Below are positions 14,390-23,644 of a stretch of 58,621 nucleotides of DNA, piece after piece (the stretch's first letter is position 1; each line of letters begins with the position of its first letter). The position numbers were made by a program, and so were the translations under genes. The DNA lies in the NCBI GenBank assembly GCA_051960855.1, contig JBQCDV010000144.1:1-58621 (forward strand), read 5' to 3'. The notes beneath the pieces are model-generated. The model was not told the DNA's origin. It did not search any database and saw only the letters and a program-made list of their open reading frames with translations. The DNA is from JBQCDV01 sp051960855 (lineage in GTDB: Bacteria > Actinomycetota > Actinomycetes > JAJZTN01).

Positions 14390-16354
14390 GTGGACACGAC
14401 CGTGCAGGACCCGCTCGTCGGGCGCCTGCTCGAGGGCCGCTACCGGGTCGGTCCACGCCTGGCCCGGGGCGGCATGGCCACCGTCTACCACGGTCTGGAC
14501 ACGCGGCTCGACCGCGAGGTCGCACTCAAGGTCATGCACCCGGGGCTCGCGGAGGACGCCGACTTTGTCGCCCGCTTCATCCGCGAGGCGAAGTCGGCGG
14601 CTCGCCTGTCGCACCCCAACGTCGTCGCCGTCCACGACCAGGGCAGCGACGACGGCGTCGTGTTCCTGACCATGGAGCTGGTCGAGGGCCGGACCCTGCG
14701 CGACGTGCTCGTCGACCGCGGCCGCCTCACCCCCGGGGAGGCCATCGAGGTCATGCAGCCGGTGCTCGCAGCCCTGGGCGCCGCCCACCGGGCCGGGCTG
14801 GTCCACCGCGACGTCAAGCCCGAGAACGTCCTGCTCGCTGACGACGGACGTGTGAAGGTCGCCGACTTCGGTCTGGCGCGAGCGGCAGCAAGCGGCGGCA
14901 CGAATACCAACGCCACCGTCGGGCTGCTCATCGGCACCGTGGGCTACGTCGCGCCCGAGCAGGTCGAGCGCGGCGCGTCGGATGCGCGCAGCGACGTCTA
15001 CGCGGCGGGGATCCTGCTCTTCGAGCTGCTCACCGGGCACAAGCCCTACGAGGGCGACAACCCGATGAATGTCGCCTTCCGGCACGTCCACGAGGACGTC
15101 CCTGCCCCCAGCGAGCTCGTCGACGGCCTGCCCGAGGAGCTCGATGACCTCGTGCTCGACGCCACGGACCGTGACCCCGCCGGCCGCCCCGCCGACGCCA
15201 ATCTCTTCCTCGCCCGGCTGGTGGCGGCTGCCAGGCGTCTCGACGACGACGTCCTGTCCGGCGCGGCGCTGCACGAGCGCGACGACATCGCTGAACGGAC
15301 CGTCGTGCTGCCCCGCCCGCGTCCCCTCGCCTCCGGCGCGACCGCAGCCGTACCGAGCGGCGACAGCGGCCGCACCAGCGGCCGCGGTGACGACGACACT
15401 GATGACAACGCTGACGAGGACACCGGCGACACCGGCGACGGCGGCGAGGACGGCCGGCGACGGCGGCGACCGGGTCGGCGTTCGGGACTGCTCGCCCTGC
15501 TGCTCGTGCTGCTGCTGGCCGCGGGCCTGTCCGGGGCGGCGTGGTTCTACGGCTCCGGGCCCGGCGCCTACCTGACCACGCCGAGCGTCCTCAACCTCTC
15601 GAAGTCCGCCGCTGCAGCCAAGCTCACCCAGGCAGGCCTGCAGATCCGTTACGGCACACCGCAGTGGTCAGAGACGGTCGCCCGCGACCACGTGATCGGC
15701 AGCGACCCCCGGCCGCAGCAGCCGGTGCGCAAGGGCGGCACCGTGACCCTGGTCCTGAGCAAGGGACCGCACCGCACAGCGGTCCCGAAGCTCGTCGGGC
15801 TGTCCCAGTCCGCCGCCGAGGCCGCCCTCGCCCGCGCGAACCTCGTCCGGGGCAAGGTCACGGCGCGCTACGACGACAGCGCTCCGAAGGGGCAGGTGCT
15901 CGAGCAGTCGGTGCAGCCGCAGACCCAGGTCAAGCTGGACAGCTCGGTCGATCTCGTCATCAGCAAGGGACTGCCGCCGGTCGACGTGCCGGATGTCCGC
16001 GGCCAGTCGCTGAGCGACGCCACCGCCGCACTCGAGGCAGCCGGGCTGCGCGCCAAGGTCGGGGACCGGCAGTTCAGCGACACCGTCGACAAGGACGCCG
16101 TCATCAGCCAGGCCCCCACCGGCGGCACGCTCACCAAGGGCTCGACCGTGACCCTCACCGTGTCCAAGGGTCCCGACCTCGTGACGGTCCCCAACCTGCG
16201 CGGCAAGAGGGTCGAGGACGCCCAGAAGATCCTGCAGGACCTCGGGCTCGAGGCGAACATCGTGCGGGCGCCGTTCGGGCCTGGTCGGGTCTTCGACCAG
16301 AGCAAGAGCGGCCAGGTCAAGCGCGGCAGCACCGTCACCCTCTACGTCGTCTGA
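14390..16354 (+). CDS. pknL: Transmembrane Ser/Thr protein kinase with four PASTA domains (PknL/PknB type)
   Basis: The 654-residue protein has a cytosolic Hanks-type kinase domain (about residues 18-275): catalytic lysine K47 in VALKVM, HRDVKPEN with D141, and DFGLAR with D159. An acidic Asp/Glu/Thr-rich linker follows, then one transmembrane segment (about 365-387) and four extracellular PASTA repeats to the C-terminus. PASTA domains bind peptidoglycan fragments or lipid II. Gene order next to an Rv2175c homologue and DAHP synthase points to PknL. In M. tuberculosis PknL has two PASTA-like units at most, to my recollection, so the four-unit ectodomain is closer to PknB. It probably phosphorylates the DNA-binding protein encoded at 7722-8087. 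Confidence 0.9.
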   Translation: MDTTVQDPLVGRLLEGRYRVGPRLARGGMATVYHGLDTRLDREVALKVMHPGLAEDADFVARFIREAKSAARLSHPNVVAVHDQGSDDGVVFLTMELVEGRTLRDVLVDRGRLTPGEAIEVMQPVLAALGAAHRAGLVHRDVKPENVLLADDGRVKVADFGLARAAASGGTNTNATVGLLIGTVGYVAPEQVERGASDARSDVYAAGILLFELLTGHKPYEGDNPMNVAFRHVHEDVPAPSELVDGLPEELDDLVLDATDRDPAGRPADANLFLARLVAAARRLDDDVLSGAALHERDDIAERTVVLPRPRPLASGATAAVPSGDSGRTSGRGDDDTDDNADEDTGDTGDGGEDGRRRRRPGRRSGLLALLLVLLLAAGLSGAAWFYGSGPGAYLTTPSVLNLSKSAAAAKLTQAGLQIRYGTPQWSETVARDHVIGSDPRPQQPVRKGGTVTLVLSKGPHRTAVPKLVGLSQSAAEAALARANLVRGKVTARYDDSAPKGQVLEQSVQPQTQVKLDSSVDLVISKGLPPVDVPDVRGQSLSDATAALEAAGLRAKVGDRQFSDTVDKDAVISQAPTGGTLTKGSTVTLTVSKGPDLVTVPNLRGKRVEDAQKILQDLGLEANIVRAPFGPGRVFDQSKSGQVKRGSTVTLYVV

Positions 16355-16379
16355 CCCGCGACGTCGCCTGACGCCCCAC

Positions 16380-17309
16380 ATGGCCACCACCACGTCCGCT
16401 TCGCACGAGCCTGCGCGCACCCGCTGCGAGTTCGCCGCGACCCTGCTCCTGCTCGGCATCACCGCCGTCTGGGGGTCGACGTTTTTCCTCATCAAGGACC
16501 TCGTGCGGCATGTGCCGGTCCCCGACTTCCTCGCCGTCCGCTTCGCGATCGCCTTCGTCGTGCTGCTCGCGCTGCGCCCGCGCAGCGTCGGCGCCCTGAC
16601 CCGGCCCGAACGGCGCCAGGGGCTGGTGCTGGGCCTGCTCTACGGTGCGGCCCAGATCCTGCAGACCGTCGGGCTCGACCACACCGCGGCGTCGGTGTCG
16701 GGCTTCATCACCGGCATGTACGTCGTGCTGACGCCGATCTTCGCCACGGTGCTCGTGCGCACCCGGGCGCCGCGGTCGGTGTGGGCGGCTGTCGCCCTTG
16801 CGACCGTCGGCCTCGCCGTCCTCAGCCTGCGGTCGGCCGGCCTCGCCTTCGGCCTCGGGGAGAGCCTCACGCTGGCGTCGGCGGCGCTGTACGCCCTGCA
16901 CATCGTGGGGCTCGGTGCCTGGTCGAGACCCCAGTCCGCCTTCGGCCTGTCGGTCGTGCAGATGGCCGTCATCGCCGTGGTCTGCGGCGTCGCCGCGCTG
17001 CCCGGCGGCATCCAGGTGCCCTCGTCGGTGCCGGACTGGCTGAGCCTGCTCTACATGGCGCTGATCGCCGGCGCCGTCGCGCTGGTCGGCCAGACGTGGG
17101 CCCAGGCGCACCTGTCGGCGACCCGCGCCGCCATCGTGATGACCCTCGAGCCGGTCTGGGCCGCAACCTTTGCGGTGATCTTCGGCGGCGAATCCGCCAC
17201 GTGGCGCATGCTCGTCGGCGGCGCCCTCGTGCTCGCCGCGATGTTCCTCGTCGAGCTCGCCCCCCGGCGACGACGGATCGAGGGCGAGGTCCCCCACCTC
17301 GCCGTGTAG
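16380..17309 (+). CDS. EamA/DMT-family transporter
   Basis: This 309-residue membrane protein shows ten hydrophobic segments arranged as two EamA repeats. Family-typical pieces are AVWGSTFFLIKDLV near the start of repeat one and LEPVWAATFAVIFGGE in repeat two. The drug/metabolite transporter superfamily exports small metabolites such as amino acids or their analogues. Substrate cannot be read from the sequence. It lies 25 bases after the kinase gene on the same strand and is likely cotranscribed. Its stop is followed by the leader and promoter region of the type I DAHP synthase, so a link with aromatic amino acid export is conceivable but unsupported. Confidence 0.85.
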   Translation: MATTTSASHEPARTRCEFAATLLLLGITAVWGSTFFLIKDLVRHVPVPDFLAVRFAIAFVVLLALRPRSVGALTRPERRQGLVLGLLYGAAQILQTVGLDHTAASVSGFITGMYVVLTPIFATVLVRTRAPRSVWAAVALATVGLAVLSLRSAGLAFGLGESLTLASAALYALHIVGLGAWSRPQSAFGLSVVQMAVIAVVCGVAALPGGIQVPSSVPDWLSLLYMALIAGAVALVGQTWAQAHLSATRAAIVMTLEPVWAATFAVIFGGESATWRMLVGGALVLAAMFLVELAPRRRRIEGEVPHLAV

Positions 17310-17397
17310 GGCACGCCGGCCGACCTCGGCGCGGTCAGGCGGGCCGCGTCTCCGTCCGCATCGCGGACAACGACTGCTCCTTGCGTGAGACGCCGGG

Positions 17398-17403
17398 TAC
17401 GGT
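17398..17403 (+). promoter_or_regulatory. -10 box TACGGT for the DAHP synthase leader transcript
   Basis: TACGGT lies seven bases before GTG 17411, which begins a 21-codon leader peptide. The -35 is not obvious. The layout predicts a leaderless mRNA beginning at the leader peptide itself. Confidence 0.5.
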
Positions 17404-17410
17404 GACCGAC

Positions 17411-17476
17411 GTGCGCAGCATCCGCAGCTTTTCCTATGGCGACCGCCCCGCGGTTCGCCCGAGATCTGCTGCCTAA
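17411..17476 (+). CDS. Candidate leader peptide with Phe and Tyr codons
   Basis: GTG 17411 to TAA 17476 encodes MRSIRSFSYGDRPAVRPRSA plus a final alanine, 21 residues. Codons 7 and 9 are TTT (Phe) and TAT (Tyr). Both are rare forms in this GC-rich genome, where TTC and TAC dominate. AGA, TCT and GTT also occur. Both amino acids are end products of the pathway whose first enzyme is encoded immediately downstream. A hairpin begins at the base after the Tyr codon and a second strong hairpin follows the stop. This is the architecture of ribosome-mediated attenuation. The gene was called from position, codons and structure, with no homologue recognised. Confidence 0.55.
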   Translation: MRSIRSFSYGDRPAVRPRSAA

Positions 17477-17518
17477 CTGCCACGCAGACCGTCGAGCCCC
17501 GGGCCCCGCCCGGGGCTC
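17438..17518 (+). promoter_or_regulatory. Candidate attenuator with two hairpins
   Basis: Hairpin one (17438-17459) pairs GGCGACCGC with a GCGG-TTCGCC arm, nine pairs with one bulged T and a CCC loop. It begins directly after the Tyr codon of the leader peptide. Hairpin two (17494-17518) is a perfect 11-bp stem, GAGCCCCGGGC against GCCCGGGGCTC, with a 3-base loop, and ends 11 bases before the ribosome site of the DAHP synthase. A stalled ribosome would cover hairpin one. The antiterminator pairing was not resolved by eye, and no U-run follows hairpin two. Confidence 0.5.
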
Positions 17519-17539
17519 GTTGCATGTCTGGAGGAAGTC

Positions 17540-18571
17540 CTGGTCCTCGTGATGGCACCCGCGGCATCCGACCGCGAGATCGAGGCGGTCACCACCCGCA
17601 TCGCCGACGCGGGCGGCGAGGCGTTCGTCAGCCGCGGCGTGACCCGCACTGTGATCGGCCTGATCGGCGACGTCGAGGCCTTCGGGGAGCTCAACCTGCC
17701 GGCGATGCCCGGTGTCGCCGAGGTCGTGCGCGTCTCCACGCCCTACAAGCTGGTCAGCCGCACCCACCACCCCTCCAGGTCGACGGTGTCGGTGCGCGGT
17801 GTCCCGGTCGGCCCCGACACCTTCACCTTCGTGGCCGGGCCGTGCGCGGTTGAGTCCGCGGAGCAGACGCTCGAGGCCGCGGAGATGGCCAAGGCCGCCG
17901 GAGCCACGCTGCTGCGCGGCGGGGCCTTCAAGCCCCGAACCTCCCCCTACGCCTTCCAGGGGCTGGGCGAGAAGGGGCTGGCCATCCTCGCCGACGTCCG
18001 CGAGGCGACCGGTCTGCCCGTCGTGACCGAGGTCGTCGACGCCGCCGACGTCCCCGTCGTCGCCGAGTACGCCGACATGCTGCAGATCGGCACCCGCAAC
18101 ATGTCCAACTTCGCGCTGTTGCAAGCTGTCGGGGCAGCCGGCAAGCCGGTGCTGCTCAAGCGGGGCATGACCGCCACGCTCGAGGAGTGGCTGATGGCCG
18201 CGGAGTACATCGCCCAGCGCGGCAACCTCGACATCGTGCTCTGTGAGCGAGGGATCCGGACGTTCGAGCCCGCCTACCGCAACACCCTCGACGTCTCGGC
18301 GGTGCCGGCGGTGCAGGCACTCACCCACCTGCCCGTCATGATCGACCCCTCGCACTCGGGCGGCCGCCGCGACCTCGTCGTCCCGCTGTCGCGGGCAGCG
18401 ATCGCGGTGGGCGCCGACGGCATCCTGGTCGACGTCCACCCCCACCCGGAAGACGCCCTGTGCGACGGGCCGCAGGCGCTGGTGGACTCCGACCTGCGGG
18501 CACTGGCCAGCGCCGTTCGGGCTCTCGTGCCCGTCATGTCCCGAACGCCGGCCGCCGGGCTGGCGGTGTGA
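17540..18571 (+). CDS. aroF: Type I (AroAI-beta) DAHP synthase
   Basis: It condenses phosphoenolpyruvate and erythrose 4-phosphate in the first step of the shikimate pathway. The protein (343 residues from 17540) has an N-terminal ferredoxin-like regulatory-type region (about 1-75) and the barrel with AGPCAVES, GGAFKPRTSPYAFQGLG, IGTRNMSNFALL, LLKRGM and the metal-site DPSHSGG. I choose CTG 17540, giving a MVLVMAP start as in relatives, because GGAGGAAG (17530-17537) sits at proper distance; GTG 17549 and ATG 17552 are 14 and 17 bases away from GGAGG. A leader peptide and hairpins precede it. A type II DAHP synthase is encoded at 22220-23644. Confidence 0.9.
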   Translation: MVLVMAPAASDREIEAVTTRIADAGGEAFVSRGVTRTVIGLIGDVEAFGELNLPAMPGVAEVVRVSTPYKLVSRTHHPSRSTVSVRGVPVGPDTFTFVAGPCAVESAEQTLEAAEMAKAAGATLLRGGAFKPRTSPYAFQGLGEKGLAILADVREATGLPVVTEVVDAADVPVVAEYADMLQIGTRNMSNFALLQAVGAAGKPVLLKRGMTATLEEWLMAAEYIAQRGNLDIVLCERGIRTFEPAYRNTLDVSAVPAVQALTHLPVMIDPSHSGGRRDLVVPLSRAAIAVGADGILVDVHPHPEDALCDGPQALVDSDLRALASAVRALVPVMSRTPAAGLAV

Positions 18572-18713
18572 GCGTCGCCCATACGCAGGCGCAAAGATCG
18601 GTACGGGGTGGACGCGGGGTGCGCCGATGTGTTCACCTTGGACAGATAGGTCGGACTTTCCGCGGCACCACCTCGCATCGGCCCGGCTCCACCCACGAGG
18701 GAGAGGGCATGCG

Positions 18714-20114
18714 TTGGTCGAGGCCGACCGTCCCATCAAAGACGTCACGAGCGCCCGCCTCGGAGAGGTCGAGTCGGCGCTCCAGGAGGCGCTGCTCGTC
18801 GAGCGTGAGCGGTCCGCGTTCCTCGCCGAGGCGAGCCGAGCCCTCGCCGGCTCGCTGAACATCCGCCGCACGATCCCACGCGTGCTCGGGATCGCGGTCC
18901 CCCGCATGGGCACCGGCGGCCAGGTGGCCATGCTGTCGGGGCGCAGCCTGCGGCTCACGGCCTGCAACGGCAGCGGGCGCGCTCCACAGGAGGCCGTGCT
19001 GCTGCGCAACCCGACCGACCGCGAGGGCCTCGGCCGGGTCCTTGTGACCGGGCGTGCGGCACTCGTCGAGGCCACCACACCGACGGAGGCGCGTGCCTGG
19101 CTGCCGGATGCCGAGCTCGCCCAAATCGTGGCACCGGACTACCCCGTCACCATCGCCAGCGTCCCCCTCACCGCCCGCGGCACCATCTTCGGCGTCCTGA
19201 GCGTCGCCCGACCGGTCGAGGAGGGACGGTACGACGAGCGGGAGCTCAGCCTGCTCGAGGACCTCGGCGAGCGCGCAGCTCTCGCCTTGGATGCGGCCCG
19301 GCTCTACACCGAGCGCAGTCATGTCGCGTCGGTCCTGCAGGCCAGTCTGCGACCGCCGACGCTGCCCGAGCTGGACGGCGTGCTGCTGGCGGCTCGTTAC
19401 CGACCCGCGTTCGAGTCCTCGGAGGTCGGCGGGGACTTCTACGACGTCCACGGCAGCGGCGACGACTGGTCGCTCGTCATGGGCGATGTCATGGGCAAGG
19501 GCGTCGAGGCCGCGGTGCTCACCGGCCAGGCACGCCAGACGGTCCGCACCGCGTGCCTCATCGACCGCGACCCCGCCCGCGTGCTCGACCTGCTCAACGC
19601 CACCCTGCTCAGCACCGCCGGCGCCCGCGAAGCGACGCAGTTCGCAACCGTCGCGGTCGTCCGGCTGCGCCCGGCCGCGGCCGACCCCGCGCTCGGCGCC
19701 TCGCCGGGCGGCCTTCTGCTCGACGTCGCCGACGCCGGCCATCCGCTGCCGCTCGTCCTGCGGCGCGACGGGAGCATCGAGGCGGTCGGCGAGCACGGCA
19801 TGCTCGTCGGGGTCTTTCCGCAGGCTCGGTACCGGACGACGTCGACGGTGCTGTGCCCCGGAGACGTCTGCCTGCTCTACACCGACGGTGTGACCGAGGC
19901 GCGCGGTCCGCGCGGCGAGCTCGGAGTCGACGGGCTGCGCGCGCTGCTGCCCGCGTTCGCCGGCAGTGAGCCAGCCGCCCTTGTGGAGCACCTCGAGCAG
20001 GCCGTCATGCAGCATCTGGACGGCGCGCCGCACGACGACATCGCGCTGCTGGCGATCGGCGCCCCCGCGGGTCACACTGATCCCGCTCGCCACACCTCGA
20101 GGGACCAGACATGA
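18714..20114 (+). CDS. GAF-domain SpoIIE-type PP2C serine phosphatase
   Basis: The 466-residue protein has a short N-terminal helix, a GAF-like sensor region (about residues 45-195) and a C-terminal PP2C/SpoIIE domain. Metal ligands look intact: GGDFYD (D241, D244), MGDVMGKG (D258), ADAGH, YTDGVTEA and PHDDIALL. Such phosphatases dephosphorylate anti-anti-sigma factors and release alternative sigma factors in partner-switching. No sigma, anti-sigma or STAS gene is nearby. TTG 18714 is preferred because GAGGGAGAGG lies just upstream; longer in-frame starts lack one. The stop overlaps the start of the B12-binding protein (ATGA), so the two are co-translated. A sensor-effector pair is the natural reading. 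Confidence 0.85.
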   Translation: MVEADRPIKDVTSARLGEVESALQEALLVERERSAFLAEASRALAGSLNIRRTIPRVLGIAVPRMGTGGQVAMLSGRSLRLTACNGSGRAPQEAVLLRNPTDREGLGRVLVTGRAALVEATTPTEARAWLPDAELAQIVAPDYPVTIASVPLTARGTIFGVLSVARPVEEGRYDERELSLLEDLGERAALALDAARLYTERSHVASVLQASLRPPTLPELDGVLLAARYRPAFESSEVGGDFYDVHGSGDDWSLVMGDVMGKGVEAAVLTGQARQTVRTACLIDRDPARVLDLLNATLLSTAGAREATQFATVAVVRLRPAAADPALGASPGGLLLDVADAGHPLPLVLRRDGSIEAVGEHGMLVGVFPQARYRTTSTVLCPGDVCLLYTDGVTEARGPRGELGVDGLRALLPAFAGSEPAALVEHLEQAVMQHLDGAPHDDIALLAIGAPAGHTDPARHTSRDQT

Positions 20115-21111
20115 CGACACTGGACTCGCCCATCCGGGATCAGCAGTTCGACTCCTACGTGGCGGCCCTGCGCGACAGCGACCGCAGGCGCGCCCTCACC
20201 GTCGCGCGCTCGCTGCTCGCCGACGGCGTGCCCGCCGCGTCCGTCCTGCTCGACCTCGTGTGCGCGGCGCAGGGCGAAGTCGGCCGGCTGTGGGAGACCG
20301 GCGCCTGGAACGTCGCCCAGGAGCACGTCGCGACAGCCATCAGTGAAGCGGTCGTGACCGAGGTCGCGCTCGCCGTCGAGCCGGAGCAGCGCGCCGACAG
20401 CAGGCACATCGTGGTCGCCTGTGTGGAGAACGAATGGCACGCCCTGCCCGCCCGCGTCGTCGCCGAGGTCCTCGCCCTCAGCGGCCACGCCGTCACCTTC
20501 CTGGGCGCCAGCACGCCGCCGCCGCAGCTCGCGCAGTATGTCCACGACACCGGCCCGGACGCTGTGGCCCTCTCCTGCTCACTCGCCAGCGCCCTGCCCC
20601 GGGCCCGCCGGATGATCGAAGCCGCCCGCGAGGCCGGGGTGCCGGTCCTCGCCGGCGGCTCCGGCTTCGGGCCGGACGACCTGCGAGCCCGGCGCCTGGG
20701 AGCGGCCGCGTGGGCTCCCACCGTGCACGACGCCCTGGCACTGCTGGTCGACTGGCGCGCGACCGCGACCCCTGCTCCACCTCTGCGACACGAGGGAGCC
20801 GACGAGCAGGCCGAGCTGGTGCTGCGCGAGGAGGACCTCGCCCGCTTCGCCGGCAGGGAGCTCGAGTCCAGTGGTCACGGCGAAGAAGACGACGTGGCCG
20901 AGTCGGCGCGGCACGTGGTGCGCTTCCTCGGCGCTGCGCTGCTCGTTGACGATCCGCGCATCATCGACGAGCACATCGCGTGGCGCCGGCGCGTCGACGG
21001 CGCCCAGGGGCGCGCCTCCGTCCGGCTGGACGCCGAGCTGAGCGTGCTGCTGCGGGGAATCGCCGACCTTCCAGCCGCCGAGCAGCTGTTACTCGCGGCG
21101 GCCGCGGCGCG

Positions 21112-21115
<4 letters not shown>
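20111..21115 (+). CDS. CarH-like cobalamin-binding (light-sensor type) protein without DNA-binding domain
   Basis: The 334-residue protein has a helical cap (about residues 10-90) and a Rossmann-like B12 domain (about 97-215). The cap carries W61 and E71-H72, an exact Wx9EH motif, the signature of adenosylcobalamin photoreceptors such as CarH (W131, E141, H142 in Thermus). The B12 ligand motif is EWHALP with H110 as the lower axial ligand; the usual glycine is proline. The spacing of 38 residues from cap to ligand histidine is close to that in CarH. There is no MerR domain. The last 115 residues are acidic and unrecognised. Coupled to the SpoIIE phosphatase by ATGA overlap. Light sensing is inferred from the motif. 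Confidence 0.8.
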
Positions 21116-22182
<1,067 letters not shown>

Positions 22183-22219
22183 CCGCCTGTCCGCCGTCCC
22201 GCCGCGGGCAGGAGGCTAC

Positions 22220-23644
22220 CTACTCCCCCGGCAGAGCCGTCGGCTGGGCGGCCCGATCGCGGGCGTCGGCCAGCATCTCGGCCACGAGGAAGGCGAGCTC
22301 CAACGACTGCTGGTGGTTCAGGCGGGGGTCGCAGGCGGTCTCGTAGCGCGTCGCGAGGTCGAGGTCGCTGATCTCGACCGCACCTCCGAGGCACTCGGTG
22401 ACGTCGTCACCGGTGAGCTCGACATGGACGCCGCCGGGGTGCGTGCCCAGCGCGGCGTGCACCTCGAAGAAGCCGCGGACCTCGTCGACCACGTCGTCGA
22501 AGCGGCGCGTCTTGTAGCCGCTGGGCGCCTCGAAGGTGTTGCCGTGCATCGGGTCGCAGATCCAGACCGGCCGCGCTCCGGCCTCGTGCACCGCTCGCAC
22601 CAGGGCCGGCAGCGCCTGCCGCACGCGGCCGGCTCCCATCCGCGAGATGAGCGTGAGCCGGCCGGGCTCGCGCTCGGGATCGAGCCGATCAACCAGACGA
22701 ACGGCGTCCTCCGGGCTGGTGGAGGGGCCGAGCTTGAGGCCGATGGGGTTGCGGATACGCGAGGCGAAGTCGATGTGGGCGCCGTCGAGCTGGCGCGTCC
22801 GCTCCCCGACCCAGACCATGTGGCCGGAGGTGTCGTACAGCTGCCCGGTCCGGGAGTCGACGCGGGTCAACGGTGTCTCGTAGTCGAGCAGCAGCGCCTC
22901 GTGGCTGGCGTACAGGTCGACCGTGCGCAGGCTCTCGGGGTCGGCGCCGGCGGCCTTCATGAAGGCCATCGCACGGTCGATGTCACGCGCCATCAGCTCA
23001 TAGCGCCGGTAGGCCGCCGAGTCGCGCAGGAAGCCCTGGTTCCAGGCGTGCACCTGGCGCAGGTCGGCGAAGCCACCGTGGGTGAAGGCCCGGACGAGGT
23101 TCAGGGTGGCCGAGCTGGCGTGGTAGACCTCCAGCAGCCGGCGCGGGTCGGGTCGCCGCGCCTCCTCCGTGAAGTCCAGGCCGTTGACCGCGTCCCCGCG
23201 GTAGGCCGGCAGCGTCTGCTCCCCGCGGGTCTCGGTGTCGCGCGAGCGCGGCTTGGCGTACTGCCCGGCAATCCGGCCGACCTTGACTACCGGCAGGCTC
23301 GCCCCGTAGGTGAGCACCACCGCCATCTGCAGCAGCGTCTTGATGCGGTTGCGGATGCTGGCCGCGGTATTCGCAGCGAAGGTCTCGGCACAGTCACCCC
23401 CCTGCAGCAGGAAGGCGCGCCCCGCGGCCACCTCCGCCAGCGCCGTTCGCAAGGTGTCGCACTCGCCTGCGAAGACGAGCGGCGGCATCGCCCGCAGCCG
23501 CTCGCCCGTTTCCGCAAGCGCGGCGTCGTCCTCCCAGACCGGCTGCTGCGCCGCGGGCAGCTGGACCCACGGCGCGTCCACGCCCGGCACCGGTCCGATC
23601 GTCGTCGCGCGGCGAGCGTCTGGACGGGAATCCAGGGACGTCAC
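22220..23644 (-). CDS. aroG: Type II DAHP synthase
   Basis: This is the class II, plant-like enzyme found in most actinobacteria (Rv2178c in M. tuberculosis). The 474-residue protein shows LLQGGDCAETF (C85 as metal ligand), RIKTLLQMA, KVGRIAGQYAKPRS, the WICDPMHGNT segment and the VHVELTGDDVTEC segment. Family members bind Phe and Trp at sites within inserted helices and partner with chorismate mutase. It starts at GTG 23644 overlapping the stop of pfkA (GTGA), so glycolytic phosphofructokinase and this enzyme are coupled. The window thus carries both DAHP synthase types, with the type I enzyme 4 kb away on the other strand. Confidence 0.95.
   Translation of the reverse strand: MTSLDSRPDARRATTIGPVPGVDAPWVQLPAAQQPVWEDDAALAETGERLRAMPPLVFAGECDTLRTALAEVAAGRAFLLQGGDCAETFAANTAASIRNRIKTLLQMAVVLTYGASLPVVKVGRIAGQYAKPRSRDTETRGEQTLPAYRGDAVNGLDFTEEARRPDPRRLLEVYHASSATLNLVRAFTHGGFADLRQVHAWNQGFLRDSAAYRRYELMARDIDRAMAFMKAAGADPESLRTVDLYASHEALLLDYETPLTRVDSRTGQLYDTSGHMVWVGERTRQLDGAHIDFASRIRNPIGLKLGPSTSPEDAVRLVDRLDPEREPGRLTLISRMGAGRVRQALPALVRAVHEAGARPVWICDPMHGNTFEAPSGYKTRRFDDVVDEVRGFFEVHAALGTHPGGVHVELTGDDVTECLGGAVEISDLDLATRYETACDPRLNHQQSLELAFLVAEMLADARDRAAQPTALPGE

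Noticed and set aside
17051..19078. A 675-residue minus-strand open frame over the transporter, DAHP synthase and phosphatase genes
   Set aside because: It spans three unrelated plus-strand genes and the leader region. It carries no recognisable domain.
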